DNA from: Bacteroidota bacterium
GTDB taxonomy: Bacteria; Bacteroidota; Bacteroidia; Chitinophagales; Chitinophagaceae
Reading direction: 5' to 3'
Assembly (NCBI GenBank): GCA_013287475.1
Contig: JABDDT010000018.1
Span: 1-45,206, forward strand
Length of the DNA: 45,206 bases
This document shows positions 8,210-17,010 of the stretch, piece by piece. A program made the position numbers and the translations under genes. Numbering within the stretch: the first letter of the stretch is position 1; the number at the start of each line of letters is the position of its first letter. The notes under the pieces are model-generated. The model was not told the DNA's origin. It saw nothing but the letters and a program-made list of their open reading frames with translations, and did not search any database.

Positions 8210-9535
8210 TCAGTTAAACGATTCAGATGTCAATACATGGCCCTCCAGGTCAAAATCATATGCCTTCGTCATCTTCACTGAAACAAAGCTGCCGATCATT
8301 AAAGGGGAGGGTGATTCTATAATTACCTCATTATCCACTTCAACAGAATCAAACTCCGTTCTTCCGATATACCGGCCCGATTCTTTTTTATCAACAATGG
8401 TCTTGAATACTTTTCCTATTTTTTCCTGGTTTTTTTCATAAGAAATTTCCTGTTGCAGATCCATCACATCCCTGGCGCGTTCTTCTTTTACTTCTGTTGG
8501 AACATCATCTGTAAGATCATAGGCAGAAGTGCCTTCTTCATGAGAATAGGTAAAGATTCCGACCCTGTCAAAACGATGTTCTGTCAGAAAATCCTTCAAT
8601 TCAGATATGTCTGATTCCTTTTCACCGGGAAATCCGGCAATCAGGGTGGTTCGCAAGCAAATACCCGTTACTTTTTCACGAACTGCATAAATCAGTTCAG
8701 ACATTTCGGAGCGCGTGATCTGACGTTTCATAGCTTTTAACATGGAATCGCTGGCATGCTGCAAGGGCATATCCAGATAATTGCAGATATTATCCCGGTC
8801 GCGCATTACATCCAGAATTTCAAGTGGAAACTTACTGGGGTAGGCATAATGAAGTCTGATCCATTCAAGTCCTTCTATGTCGGCCAGCCGGTTCATCAGG
8901 TCGGGCAGAACCCTTTTCTTATAAATATCCAATCCATAATAAGTGAGTTCCTGCGCAATCAGCATGATTTCCTTTACGCCCATACGAACAAGATTCTGCG
9001 CTTCCTGAATAATGGCTTCCATGGGTTTACTTAAATGAACTCCGCGCATCAGGGGAATTGCACAGAATGCGCAGGTACGGTTGCATCCTTCGGATATTTT
9101 AAGGTAGGCATAATGCTGCGGCGTTGAAAGCAATCTTTCACCCAGCAATTCGGCTTTATAATCAGCATTTAATTTTTTAAGAAGCAATGGCATTTCCATT
9201 GTACCATACCATGCATCCACTTCCGGAATTTCCTTTTCAAGGTCATCCCGGTATCGTTGGCTGAGACATCCAGTTACATATACCTTATCCAGGCTTCCTT
9301 TTTTTTTCAAAGCAACCTGTTCAAGAATTGTATTTACAGATTCTTCCCTGGCCTTGTCGATGAATCCGCAGGTATTCACGACCACGATATTGGACCCGCG
9401 TTTTGTGCTTTCATGCAAAACATCGATTCCATTAGCGCGCAGTTGTCCGCTGAGCACCTCGCTATCCACCATATTCTTACTGCATCCAAGTGTGATGATA
9501 TTTACCTTGTCACGCTGGATTGATTTCGTTTTCAT
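8210..9535 (-). CDS. rimO: ribosomal protein S12 methylthiotransferase RimO
   Basis: Radical-SAM enzyme that methylthiolates a conserved aspartate of ribosomal protein S12. The 441-residue product shows the three N-terminal cysteines of the MTTase domain (Cys18 in TLGCSKN, Cys56 in NTCGFID, Cys90 in VTGCLSQ) and the radical-SAM cluster CNRTCAFC (Cys151, 155, 158). A C-terminal TRAM domain follows (VDKKESGRYIGRTEFDSVEVD). TLGCSKNMVDSEVL and the IPLMRG context distinguish RimO from the tRNA enzyme MiaB. The start is the ATG at 9535. A TAATTTTG element on the minus strand at 9549-9542 would place transcription only a few bases before the ATG, so a near-leaderless mRNA is possible, but no -33 partner is clear. 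Confidence 0.95.
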   Translation of the reverse strand: MKTKSIQRDKVNIITLGCSKNMVDSEVLSGQLRANGIDVLHESTKRGSNIVVVNTCGFIDKAREESVNTILEQVALKKKGSLDKVYVTGCLSQRYRDDLEKEIPEVDAWYGTMEMPLLLKKLNADYKAELLGERLLSTPQHYAYLKISEGCNRTCAFCAIPLMRGVHLSKPMEAIIQEAQNLVRMGVKEIMLIAQELTYYGLDIYKKRVLPDLMNRLADIEGLEWIRLHYAYPSKFPLEILDVMRDRDNICNYLDMPLQHASDSMLKAMKRQITRSEMSELIYAVREKVTGICLRTTLIAGFPGEKESDISELKDFLTEHRFDRVGIFTYSHEEGTSAYDLTDDVPTEVKEERARDVMDLQQEISYEKNQEKIGKVFKTIVDKKESGRYIGRTEFDSVEVDNEVIIESPSPLMIGSFVSVKMTKAYDFDLEGHVLTSESFN

Positions 9536-9552
9536 GCGGGGCAAAATTAAGA

Positions 9553-9691
9553 CATTAAGCTTAAAGCGTAAGGCTTAAGGCTTAAGGCAAAATTCAATCT
9601 TAAATAAGGTCCATAGTCCAAATTTATTTAACAAAAAAATTATCAATTGAAAGCCTTTCGCCTTAAGCTTTTCGCTTTAAGCCTTAAAACC
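9553..9691. repeat. inverted heptamer arrays between rimO and nhaA
   Basis: The divergent gap holds two arrays of 7-bp units. The left one (9553-9587) reads CATTAAG, CTTAAAG, CGTAAGG, CTTAAGG, CTTAAGG. The right one (about 9650-9691) carries the reverse-complement type of unit (TTCGCCT, TAAGCTT, TTCGCTT, TAAGCCT). About 60 bp of AT-rich sequence separates them. They could pair as a long imperfect hairpin. Confidence 0.8.
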
Positions 9692-9706
9692 TTATCTTCG
9701 AAATCT

Positions 9707-10894
9707 ATGAAAAAGGTTGTACCGAGCGTTTTGTTCCAGCAGTTTTTTAATAGTGAGAAAGCAGGCGGACTGATCTTAATTTTCTGCACAACTATTTCGC
9801 TCCTGATTGCCAATTCTTCCATCGGACCTGATTTTATCCATTTATGGCATACTCAAGCGACCCTGCATATTGGTCAGCTAATCATACCTTTTCGGATTGA
9901 GGAATGGATCAATGATGGTTTGATGACCATTTTCTTTTTATTGGTAGGACTTGAAATTGAACGTGAGCTTTATATAGGAGAATTATCATCTTTTAAAAAT
10001 GCAACCCTTCCAATACTTGCAGCCGTTGGCGGCATGCTGGTTCCGGCGCTGATTCATTTTTTATTCAACCATGGCAAGCCGGAACAGGCAGGTATTGGCA
10101 TCCCGATGGCTACGGATATTGCATTTTCGCTGGGAGTTTTGTCCCTCATTGGAAAACGGATACCCCTATCGCTAAAAATATTCCTGACCGCCCTTGCAAT
10201 TATAGACGATTTGGGAGCTGTTATCATCATTGCAATATTCTATACGCAGTCTTTTTCCTTTTTTTATCTTTCATTGGCACTGGGTCTTTTTCTGATATTA
10301 CTTTTACTTAACCGGATGAAAGTTTTCTCGCTTTGGGCTTACCTGATTCCTGGAATTCTGCTTTGGTATTTCTTATACAGATCAGGCGTCCATCCTACCC
10401 TGAGTGGCGTAATGCTTGCGTTCACCATACCCTTTCGTAAAAACATGGTCCAACAACCCTCTTCATTCCTGCAACACGTTTTACATAAACCCGTGAATTT
10501 TATTATCATTCCACTGTTTGCTTTGGCTAATACTGCCATCCACCTGCCATCTTCCTGGAAAGCAGAAATATTCAGTTCAAACAGTCTTGGTATATCATTA
10601 GGGCTGTTTATTGGTAAACCATTGGGAATTGCCGGTTTTAGTTTGCTGGGCATTGGTCTGGGCATAGCCAAACTTCCGGAAGGCATGAATACTACCAAAT
10701 TGGTTGGAATGGGACTTTTGGCAGGTATTGGATTTACCATGTCCATCTTTATCAGCAACCTTGCTTTTAATTCGAATGATGAACTGATTCAGAGTTCCAA
10801 AGTGGCGGTATTGATTGCATCCATATTGTCCGCATTAATCGGATGGATCATCCTAAAAGCGGGAATGAAGGAATCGGATAATCTTAATGCTTAA
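9707..10894 (+). CDS. nhaA: Na+/H+ antiporter NhaA
   Basis: Inner-membrane antiporter that expels sodium in exchange for protons. The 395-residue length matches NhaA. The N-terminal FFNSEKAGGLILIFCTTISLLIANS, the MTIFFLLVGLEIERELYIGEL block and GIGIPMATDIAFSLGVL are family signatures; the essential aspartate pair is in LAIIDDLGAVIIIAIF. About eleven to twelve hydrophobic segments are visible. A 20-residue N-terminal extension encoded by the upstream repeat (9647-9706) is open but is unlikely to be translated, so the ATG at 9707 (MKKVVPSVLFQQFF) is chosen. Stop codons of nhaA and the convergent ftsY overlap by 2 nt (TTAA). Confidence 0.95.
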   Translation: MKKVVPSVLFQQFFNSEKAGGLILIFCTTISLLIANSSIGPDFIHLWHTQATLHIGQLIIPFRIEEWINDGLMTIFFLLVGLEIERELYIGELSSFKNATLPILAAVGGMLVPALIHFLFNHGKPEQAGIGIPMATDIAFSLGVLSLIGKRIPLSLKIFLTALAIIDDLGAVIIIAIFYTQSFSFFYLSLALGLFLILLLLNRMKVFSLWAYLIPGILLWYFLYRSGVHPTLSGVMLAFTIPFRKNMVQQPSSFLQHVLHKPVNFIIIPLFALANTAIHLPSSWKAEIFSSNSLGISLGLFIGKPLGIAGFSLLGIGLGIAKLPEGMNTTKLVGMGLLAGIGFTMSIFISNLAFNSNDELIQSSKVAVLIASILSALIGWIILKAGMKESDNLNA

Positions 10895-11853
10895 GAAATT
10901 TGTTCTTTAAACAGGCTGTCAACAAATTCATGACTGTCGAATAAAAGAAGATCATCAATTTTCTCGCCGACTCCTATATATTTTACCGGAATTTTAAACT
11001 GGCTGGCAATTGCCAGGACCACCCCTCCTTTTGCAGTTCCGTCAAGTTTAGTAATAGCCATGGATGTTACATCAGTTGCCGCAGTAAAATGCCTGGCCTG
11101 CTCCAGGGCATTCTGCCCGGTACTTCCGTCTAATACCAGCAATATCTCGTGCGGAGCTTCCGGTATAAGTTTTTTCATAACCCTTTTAATTTTGCTCAGT
11201 TCCTCCATTAAATGAGTTTTGTTATGCAGACGGCCGGCAGTATCTATAATGATCACATCAGTCCCTTTCGACAACCCGCTTTGAACAGTATCAAATGCTA
11301 CAGAAGCTGAGTCTGCTCCCATTCCCTGCCTGATGATGGGGACTCCAGCTCTTTCACTCCATATATTCAGTTGATCTGTAGCAGCTGCCCTGAAAGTATC
11401 GGCGGCGCCAAGTAAAACACTATACCCGGCTTTTTTGAAATTATATGCAAGCTTACCGATCGTCGTTGTTTTCCCGGCCCCATTAACTCCAACAACTAAA
11501 ACAACATAGGGTCTTTTATCAGGGACTTCGAAATTTCGCACATTATCCGCTCCGCTTTCCTTAAGTAACAATTCAATTTCATCCCGAAGTATTCCATTCA
11601 GCTCATCCGTATTGAGATATTTATCACGGGCAACTCTTTTTTCTATCCGTTCGATTATCTGAATGGTCGTGTCAACGCCCACATCCGCACTAACGAGTGC
11701 TTCTTCCAGATTATCCAGCACTTCTTCATCTACCGTTGTTTTTCCGGCAATGGCTTTTCCGACCCGTGTAAAAAAACTTTCCTTTGTTTTTTGGAGTCCT
11801 TCATCCAGGGTCTGCTTTTCCTTTTTTCCGAAAAGTTTATCAAAGAATCCCAT
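10891..11853 (-). CDS. ftsY: signal recognition particle receptor FtsY
   Basis: GTPase that docks the SRP-ribosome complex at the inner membrane. The 320-residue product is the NG core with a short N-terminal stretch (MGFFDKLFGKKEKQTLDEGL) and without the long acidic A domain of the E. coli protein. G-domain motifs are clear: GVNGAGKTTTIGKLA (G1), DTFRAAA, DTAGRLHNK (G3), TKLDGTAKGG (G4), and the closing KYIGVGEKIDDLLLFD. It follows the rpmB-rpmG-DUF4295 operon on the same strand, but a strong terminator lies in between (11885-11909), so it should have its own promoter or depend on read-through. Confidence 0.96.
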   Translation of the reverse strand: MGFFDKLFGKKEKQTLDEGLQKTKESFFTRVGKAIAGKTTVDEEVLDNLEEALVSADVGVDTTIQIIERIEKRVARDKYLNTDELNGILRDEIELLLKESGADNVRNFEVPDKRPYVVLVVGVNGAGKTTTIGKLAYNFKKAGYSVLLGAADTFRAAATDQLNIWSERAGVPIIRQGMGADSASVAFDTVQSGLSKGTDVIIIDTAGRLHNKTHLMEELSKIKRVMKKLIPEAPHEILLVLDGSTGQNALEQARHFTAATDVTSMAITKLDGTAKGGVVLAIASQFKIPVKYIGVGEKIDDLLLFDSHEFVDSLFKEQIS

Positions 11854-11880
11854 CTCCGGTTTTTTTAATGATTCCTAAAG

Positions 11881-11909
11881 AAAAAAGCCGCTCCGGTAGG
11901 GAACAGCTT
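11881..11909 (-). terminator. Rho-independent terminator after DUF4295
   Basis: On the minus strand AAGCTGTTCC pairs with GGAGCGGCTT (10 bp, two G-U pairs) around a 5-nt loop, and the stem runs straight into a T tract. It ends the ribosomal protein operon, 24 nt after the DUF4295 stop and just before ftsY. Confidence 0.85.
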
Positions 11910-11932
11910 GGATAAAAATATTCGGGCATTTA

Positions 11933-12106
11933 TTATTTCTGCGAAAGAAATGATTTGATACTATCCTTATGGATTATAGCCTCCTTGAAAGTGTAAGCAC
12001 CAGTCTTTGGACTACGTACTGCCTTAATTACTTTTGTCCAGTTTTTCGCTTCAGCCGCTGCACGTGCATCTTTAGTCTTAATCGCGGTCTTTGCTGCTTT
12101 TGCCAT
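11933..12106 (-). CDS. DUF4295 small basic protein
   Basis: A 57-residue lysine-rich protein that begins MAKAAKTAIKTKDARAAAEA and contains the family core KVIKAVRSPKTGAYTFKEAI. This matches DUF4295, a Bacteroidota family of about 50-60 residues encoded right after rpmG. Its ATG lies 2 nt beyond the rpmG stop, so the two are surely co-transcribed and probably translated together. Basic composition, size and constant position in a ribosomal protein operon suggest a ribosome-associated protein; no function is visible from sequence alone. Confidence 0.88.
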   Translation of the reverse strand: MAKAAKTAIKTKDARAAAEAKNWTKVIKAVRSPKTGAYTFKEAIIHKDSIKSFLSQK

Positions 12107-12108
12107 GA

Positions 12109-12291
12109 TTATTTAATTTCTTTATGAACGGTTACTTTCTTTAAAATCGGATTGAATTTCTTTAGCTCCAGTCTTTCCGGAGTGTTCTTTTTATTTTTAA
12201 CGGTAATATACCTGCTTGTTCCTGGTTTTCCGCTGGTCTTGTGTTCGGTACATTCGAGGATCACCTGAACCCTGCTTCCTTTCTTTGCCAT
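12109..12291 (-). CDS. rpmG: 50S ribosomal protein L33
   Basis: A 60-residue large-subunit protein near the tRNA exit site. The sequence [39 protein letters not shown] and a C-terminal VTVHKEIK are typical. Only one cysteine remains (ILECTEH); the two CxxC pairs of the zinc-binding form are absent, so this is the zinc-independent (C-minus) type. It lies 36 nt after rpmB and 2 nt before the DUF4295 gene. Confidence 0.96.
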   Translation of the reverse strand: MAKKGSRVQVILECTEHKTSGKPGTSRYITVKNKKNTPERLELKKFNPILKKVTVHKEIK

Positions 12292-12327
12292 TTTACTGAA
12301 TTTATAAATTTATTGAGCTGGGACTAT

Positions 12328-12564
12328 TTAGATCTTTTCTCCGGACTTACGTAATTCCTTTACAACAGCATAAAGACCTTTTTTGTTGATTGTCCGGATA
12401 CCCTCAGTAGAAAGCTTCAGGCTAACCCATTTGTCTTCTTCAGCCAGGAAAAAACGCTTCTGTTGTAAATTTGGTAAAAAGCGGCGTTTCGTTTTAATAT
12501 TTGAGTGCGAAACACTGTTTCCTGTAATTGGCCTCTTGCCTGTTAACTGACATACTCTAGACAT
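12328..12564 (-). CDS. rpmB: 50S ribosomal protein L28
   Basis: A 78-residue large-subunit protein. It begins [21 protein letters not shown], the L28 signature, followed by [18 protein letters not shown] and [20 protein letters not shown]. It is the first gene of the rpmB-rpmG-DUF4295 operon, an order common in Bacteroidota. No TAnnTTTG promoter is obvious in the 277-nt gap upstream, which it shares with the divergent ppk1 gene; that gap also holds a single DnaA-box-like 9-mer at 12674-12682. Confidence 0.97.
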   Translation of the reverse strand: MSRVCQLTGKRPITGNSVSHSNIKTKRRFLPNLQQKRFFLAEEDKWVSLKLSTEGIRTINKKGLYAVVKELRKSGEKI

Positions 12565-12841
12565 ACCATCGGAATTTTGGACGGCGAAGGTCGGGATAAT
12601 TCTCAGATTTTCAAAGAAAACAAAGGAGAATTTGGAAATTGAACCTGCCTGCCGGTGGATGGATATTCGAAAATGTGGATAACCACGACAAAAACGGTCA
12701 TCTTAATAATAAACATCGCTCAAAATGATGGTAATAGTGAACTGCAACCCTTTCAGTGTTAATAAATTATGACAATTCGAAAATTTACAAATTTTAAAAT
12801 GTGCAAATTTGATTTCCTCTTACTTTGCAATAAATGGAAAC

Positions 12842-14977
12842 ATGGGTATCATGAAAAGAAAAACCATTCCAAGAGATATCAGCTGGCTGGCTTTTAATGG
12901 TCGGGTATTGCAGGAGGCAGCCGATCTTTCCGTTCCACTTAGGGAAAGGGTAAAATTCCTGGGTATATTCTCAAACAATCTGGATGAGTTTTTCCGAGTT
13001 CGGGTAGCTGCCCTGAACCGCATGAAAGAATTCAGTGGCAAGGGTAAACTGAATATGCATATGGAAACAGCTCCGGACAAGATTCTCCTGCAGATTCAAT
13101 CCATCGTACTGCAACAACAGGAAAGATTTGATGAGATATGGCGGAATATTTATGCTGAAATGAAAAATGAAAAAATTTTTCTGATAACTGAAAAAGATCT
13201 TAATAAAGACCAGCAAAAATTTGTTCAGAATTATTTTGAGGAAGAAGCACGTGCCAATATCATCCCTTTAATGATCCAGAGTATTCCTCAATTTCCTTAT
13301 TTAAGGGAAAAATCTCTCTATCTCGGAGTCGTACTTTCAAGGAAATCTTCAGATAAAGAAGAAAAAAAATATGCACTTATAGAAATTCCCAGCCGCACGC
13401 TTGGCAGGTTTGTAATCCTGCCTTCTCCTTCAGCTGATGAACACCATATCATTTTACTGGAGGATATAATTCGTTATAATCTGAAAAGCATATTTAGTTA
13501 TTTTGGTTATGAGCGATATCGTTCCTGGGTTTTCAAGGTTACAAAAGATGCAGAAATAGATATCGATAATGACTTGTCAACATCCCTCATAGAAAAAATT
13601 GAAAAAGGGTTGAAAAATCGCCGTAAAGGAAAATTCGTACGTTTTATCTATGATAAGGAAATGGATGTGGACCTGCTGGATTTTCTGATCAAGGGTCTTT
13701 CATTGGCAAAAAAGGGAACCATAATACCAGGCGGGCGAATTCATAATTTCAGGCATTTCATGGATTTCCCGGACGTATTTACGAAAAAGGGGCAACGTAA
13801 AAAGCCATTTTCGCATCCTCTTGTCAGCAGAGCAAACCGCATTACAGATATTGTGATGGAGCAGGATGTGATGCTGCATTTTCCCTATCATTCATTTAAT
13901 ACAGTGATCGATATGTTAAGGGAAGCGGCCATTGATCCGGAGGTCACAACAATTAAAGTTACCTGTTACCGGCTGGCTTCAAACTCAAAAGTGATCAATG
14001 CACTTATCAATGCCGTCAGGAATGGTAAACAGGTAACTGCCATGATGGAATACAGGGCACGCTTTGACGAAGAAGCAAACCTGGAATGGAAAGTTATTCT
14101 GGAAGAAGAGGGTGTGAAAGTAATTGATGTGATACCGAACATGAAAGTCCATTCCAAACTTTGTCTTATAAAGAAAATGAAAGGAAGCCGCTCCATTTAT
14201 TATGGATTTGTAAGTACAGGAAACCTGAATGAGAAAACAGCAATGCTTTATAGCGACCATTGTCTGCTTACTTCTAATCGAAATATCATGGCAGATGTGA
14301 ACCGTATGTTCACCTATATGGAAAAATGGAAGGAAGGTCCGGCGCCTCTGAAGGCCTGCAAAACATTAATTCCGTGTCCTATTTATTTGCGCAAGGAATT
14401 AAATCACATGATTAATGCGGAAATCAAAGCAGCTAAAAATAAAAAAAGGGCATCCATCACATTAAAAGTAAATTCACTTTCTGATGAGGAACTCATTTAT
14501 AAATTATATGAGGCTGCACGTGCCGGTGTTGAGATTAAACTGGTTGTTCGCGGAATCTTCTGTATGATGCCCGAAAATAAAAAATTCAAAAAACCAGTCA
14601 AGGCCATCAGTATTCTGGATGAATACCTTGAACATGCGAGAATTTATATTTTTCACAATCAGGGTAAAGAAAAAGTTTATATATCTTCGGCCGATTGGAT
14701 GGTACGCAACCTGGATCACCGTGTTGAAGCAACATGTCCCGTACTGGATTCAAAAATCAGGCAGGAATTGAAGGAAATTCTTGAAATACAGCTTTCTGAT
14801 AATGTAAAAGCAAGATGGCTTGACAATAATTTACAGAATCAATATAAAAAAGATCAATCAAAAAAAGTGCGCTCGCAGATCGAAATTTATCAATACCTAA
14901 GTCAGAAAATAAATAAAGGGCCTGTTTTGATAGATTCCTTACCCATAGCTAAATCTGAACTAACCGTTCCAGCATAA
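12842..14977 (+). CDS. ppk1: polyphosphate kinase 1
   Basis: Synthesises inorganic polyphosphate from ATP through a phosphohistidine intermediate. The product is about 711 residues. The N-terminal domain starts IPRDISWLAFNGRVLQEA and continues FLGIFSNNLDEFFRVR. The two phospholipase-D-like catalytic domains follow: VHSKLCLIKK carries the histidine that is phosphorylated (about residue 434-437), and NLDHRVEATCPV holds the second conserved histidine. Starts at 12842 or 12851 are both possible; the latter (MKRKTIPRD) is closer to the conserved core. The stop is 10 nt before the ppx gene, so the synthesis and degradation enzymes form one operon. Confidence 0.96.
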   Translation: MGIMKRKTIPRDISWLAFNGRVLQEAADLSVPLRERVKFLGIFSNNLDEFFRVRVAALNRMKEFSGKGKLNMHMETAPDKILLQIQSIVLQQQERFDEIWRNIYAEMKNEKIFLITEKDLNKDQQKFVQNYFEEEARANIIPLMIQSIPQFPYLREKSLYLGVVLSRKSSDKEEKKYALIEIPSRTLGRFVILPSPSADEHHIILLEDIIRYNLKSIFSYFGYERYRSWVFKVTKDAEIDIDNDLSTSLIEKIEKGLKNRRKGKFVRFIYDKEMDVDLLDFLIKGLSLAKKGTIIPGGRIHNFRHFMDFPDVFTKKGQRKKPFSHPLVSRANRITDIVMEQDVMLHFPYHSFNTVIDMLREAAIDPEVTTIKVTCYRLASNSKVINALINAVRNGKQVTAMMEYRARFDEEANLEWKVILEEEGVKVIDVIPNMKVHSKLCLIKKMKGSRSIYYGFVSTGNLNEKTAMLYSDHCLLTSNRNIMADVNRMFTYMEKWKEGPAPLKACKTLIPCPIYLRKELNHMINAEIKAAKNKKRASITLKVNSLSDEELIYKLYEAARAGVEIKLVVRGIFCMMPENKKFKKPVKAISILDEYLEHARIYIFHNQGKEKVYISSADWMVRNLDHRVEATCPVLDSKIRQELKEILEIQLSDNVKARWLDNNLQNQYKKDQSKKVRSQIEIYQYLSQKINKGPVLIDSLPIAKSELTVPA

Positions 14978-14987
14978 AATCCAGCCC

Positions 14988-15878
14988 ATGATATTGGCAG
15001 CAATTGATATTGGTAGTAATGCAGCCAGGTTATTGATTACAGAGGTAATTGAATCAGAGAAAAAACCATTTTTCGAAAAACTTAATCTTGTTCGTGTTCC
15101 GCTCAGGCTGGGAATGGATGTATTCGAAAAGAAGGAAATTTCAGAAATGAAAACTTCCATGTTACTCAATACGATTCGTTCCTATAAATTCCTCATGGAT
15201 GCCTACCAGGTTAAAAATTTTAAAGCTGCGGCTACATCGGCCATGCGGGATGCGAAAAATGGTCCCGAGATTATTGAAGCCGTTGCAGGAGCTACCGGAA
15301 TTCGGATAGAGATCATCAGTGGTGATGATGAAGCTGCATATATTTATGAGAACCATATTGCAGAAAACTTAAACAGCGAGAATTCATATTTATATATTGA
15401 CGTTGGAGGCGGAAGTACCGAGTTGACCTGTTTTGCAGATAACCGGCTTCTTTTTAAGAAATCATTTAATATAGGTACAATACGCCTTATTAAAAACCAG
15501 GTAACAGAAGCACACTGGGATCAGATGAAGGATTTTCTCAAGAAAGAAATGAGGACCATGGTAAAACATATTACTGCTATTGGTTCCGGTGGAAATATCA
15601 ATAAAGTATTTTCTCTCTCTAAAAGAAAAGATGGAAAGCCACTGCCACTCGAATTATTAAAAGACTATTATAAAGAACTGAATAGTTTTTCCGTTCCTGA
15701 CCGTATGCGGTTGTACAATCTCAAAGAAGACCGCGCAGATGTAATTGTTCCGGCACTCCTGATTTATATAAATGTAATGCGTTGGATTGATGCGGAAGAA
15801 ATTTTCGTTCCTAAAATTGGGCTTGCCGATGGTATGATACAAGCACTTTACAGAGAAATGCAAACGGTACCAAGTTAG
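14988..15878 (+). CDS. ppx: exopolyphosphatase / Ppx-GppA phosphatase family
   Basis: A 296-residue actin-fold phosphatase that removes terminal phosphate from polyphosphate or pppGpp. It begins MILAAIDIGSNAARLLI (phosphate-1 motif), and YLYIDVGGGSTELTCF is the phosphate-2 motif; TAIGSGGNINKVFSL follows. The length corresponds to the short form: only the two actin-like domains, without the C-terminal HD-like region of E. coli Ppx. The position 10 nt after ppk1 favours polyphosphate as substrate. Substrate choice between polyphosphate and pppGpp cannot be made from sequence alone. A GCGTTNA heptamer array starts 6 nt after the stop. Confidence 0.92.
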   Translation: MILAAIDIGSNAARLLITEVIESEKKPFFEKLNLVRVPLRLGMDVFEKKEISEMKTSMLLNTIRSYKFLMDAYQVKNFKAAATSAMRDAKNGPEIIEAVAGATGIRIEIISGDDEAAYIYENHIAENLNSENSYLYIDVGGGSTELTCFADNRLLFKKSFNIGTIRLIKNQVTEAHWDQMKDFLKKEMRTMVKHITAIGSGGNINKVFSLSKRKDGKPLPLELLKDYYKELNSFSVPDRMRLYNLKEDRADVIVPALLIYINVMRWIDAEEIFVPKIGLADGMIQALYREMQTVPS

Positions 15879-15884
15879 CGTGTC

Positions 15885-15919
15885 GCGTTCAGCGTTCAGC
15901 GTTGAGCGTTAAGCATTAA
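15885..15919. repeat. heptamer array GCGTTCA/GCGTTAA x5
   Basis: Five units in register: GCGTTCA, GCGTTCA, GCGTTGA, GCGTTAA, GCATTAA. It lies between the ppx stop (15878) and the panB start (15957). Confidence 0.9.
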
Positions 15920-15956
15920 GTTGAAACGGATTATCTTTAACATTCAACATAAATAA

Positions 15957-16760
15957 ATGGTTCCAAAAAAAATTACGACCCATATACTTCAGAATATGAA
16001 AGTGAATGGGGAACGGATTTCCATGATCACAGCATATGATTTTTCCTTTGCACGTTTATTTGACCAGGCGGGCATAGATGTGATCCTGGTTGGGGATTCG
16101 GCTTCGAATGTAATGGCAGGTCATGAAACTACGCTGCCTATTACGCTTGATCAAATGATTTATCATGCTTCATCTGTGATTCGGGGCGTCGCACGATCAC
16201 TTGTAATAGTAGACCTTCCATTCGGATCATATCAATCCAATTCAAAAGAAGCCCTGATATCAGCCATCCGGATTATGAAAGAGACAGGAGCTCATGGAGT
16301 AAAACTGGAAGGTGGAGAAGAAGTACTTGAGTCTGTTAAAAGAATTCTGGCTGCCGGAGTACCCGTTATGGGACATCTTGGACTCACACCACAATCCATT
16401 TATAAATTCGGAACTTACACAGTTCGTGCAAAAGAAGAAATGGAAGCCAGTAAATTAAAAACCGATGCGCGATTATTGGAACAAGCGGGTTGTTTTGCAA
16501 TTGTGCTGGAGAAAATTCCCGCTGCGCTTGCTAAAGAAGTTGCAGAAACAGTCAGCATACCTGTTATCGGAATTGGCGCAGGAAAATATTGCGACGGACA
16601 GGTACTGGTCATGCACGATCTCCTGGGTATTAATACTGAATTCAAGCCCCGCTTCCTTCGTCAATACCTCAATCTGCATGATCCGATTACAAAAGCCGTA
16701 CAACAATATATTAAAGATGTTAAGTCGAATGATTTCCCCAGTGAACAGGAACAGTATTAA
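15957..16760 (+). CDS. panB: 3-methyl-2-oxobutanoate hydroxymethyltransferase
   Basis: Transfers a hydroxymethyl group from methylene-tetrahydrofolate to 2-oxoisovalerate, the first committed step to pantothenate and coenzyme A. The 267-residue TIM-barrel protein shows [39 protein letters not shown] (metal-binding Asp), [30 protein letters not shown], and [21 protein letters not shown]. All active-site blocks are intact. It does not sit with panC or panD here. A perfect 11-bp stem-loop includes its stop codon (16753-16777). Confidence 0.96.
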   Translation: MVPKKITTHILQNMKVNGERISMITAYDFSFARLFDQAGIDVILVGDSASNVMAGHETTLPITLDQMIYHASSVIRGVARSLVIVDLPFGSYQSNSKEALISAIRIMKETGAHGVKLEGGEEVLESVKRILAAGVPVMGHLGLTPQSIYKFGTYTVRAKEEMEASKLKTDARLLEQAGCFAIVLEKIPAALAKEVAETVSIPVIGIGAGKYCDGQVLVMHDLLGINTEFKPRFLRQYLNLHDPITKAVQQYIKDVKSNDFPSEQEQY

Positions 16761-16777
16761 ACCTTCGGTTTAATACT
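16753..16777 (+). other. perfect stem-loop over the panB stop codon
   Basis: AGTATTAAACC and GGTTTAATACT form an 11-bp perfect stem around a 3-nt loop (TTC). The panB stop TAA (16758-16760) lies in the 5' arm. No T tract follows, so it is not a classical terminator; it may protect the mRNA 3' end. The 230 nt from here to the TonB receptor hold no gene and are AT-rich. Confidence 0.75.
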
Positions 16778-17010
16778 TAAAGCTAAAAGCTTAACGCCTG
16801 AAACTTTCACCCATTTGCATCTCTCTAAAAGTAAATGGCAAACTGAAAGTCATTTCATGAAAAACACATAAATTAGAATTCGTGAAAGAATATTATTTTC
16901 TATAATATTAAATATTCAAGGGTATTTTGAATTTATTTGAATAAATCAGTACCGATTTTATCATATATTTTAATTTTAAGCCTACCTTCCCTTAACCAAA
17001 ATTGTGTACT

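Noticed and set aside
9647-9706. N-terminal extension of NhaA
   Set aside because: It is encoded by the heptamer repeat and resembles nothing in the NhaA family; the ATG at 9707 gives the standard length.
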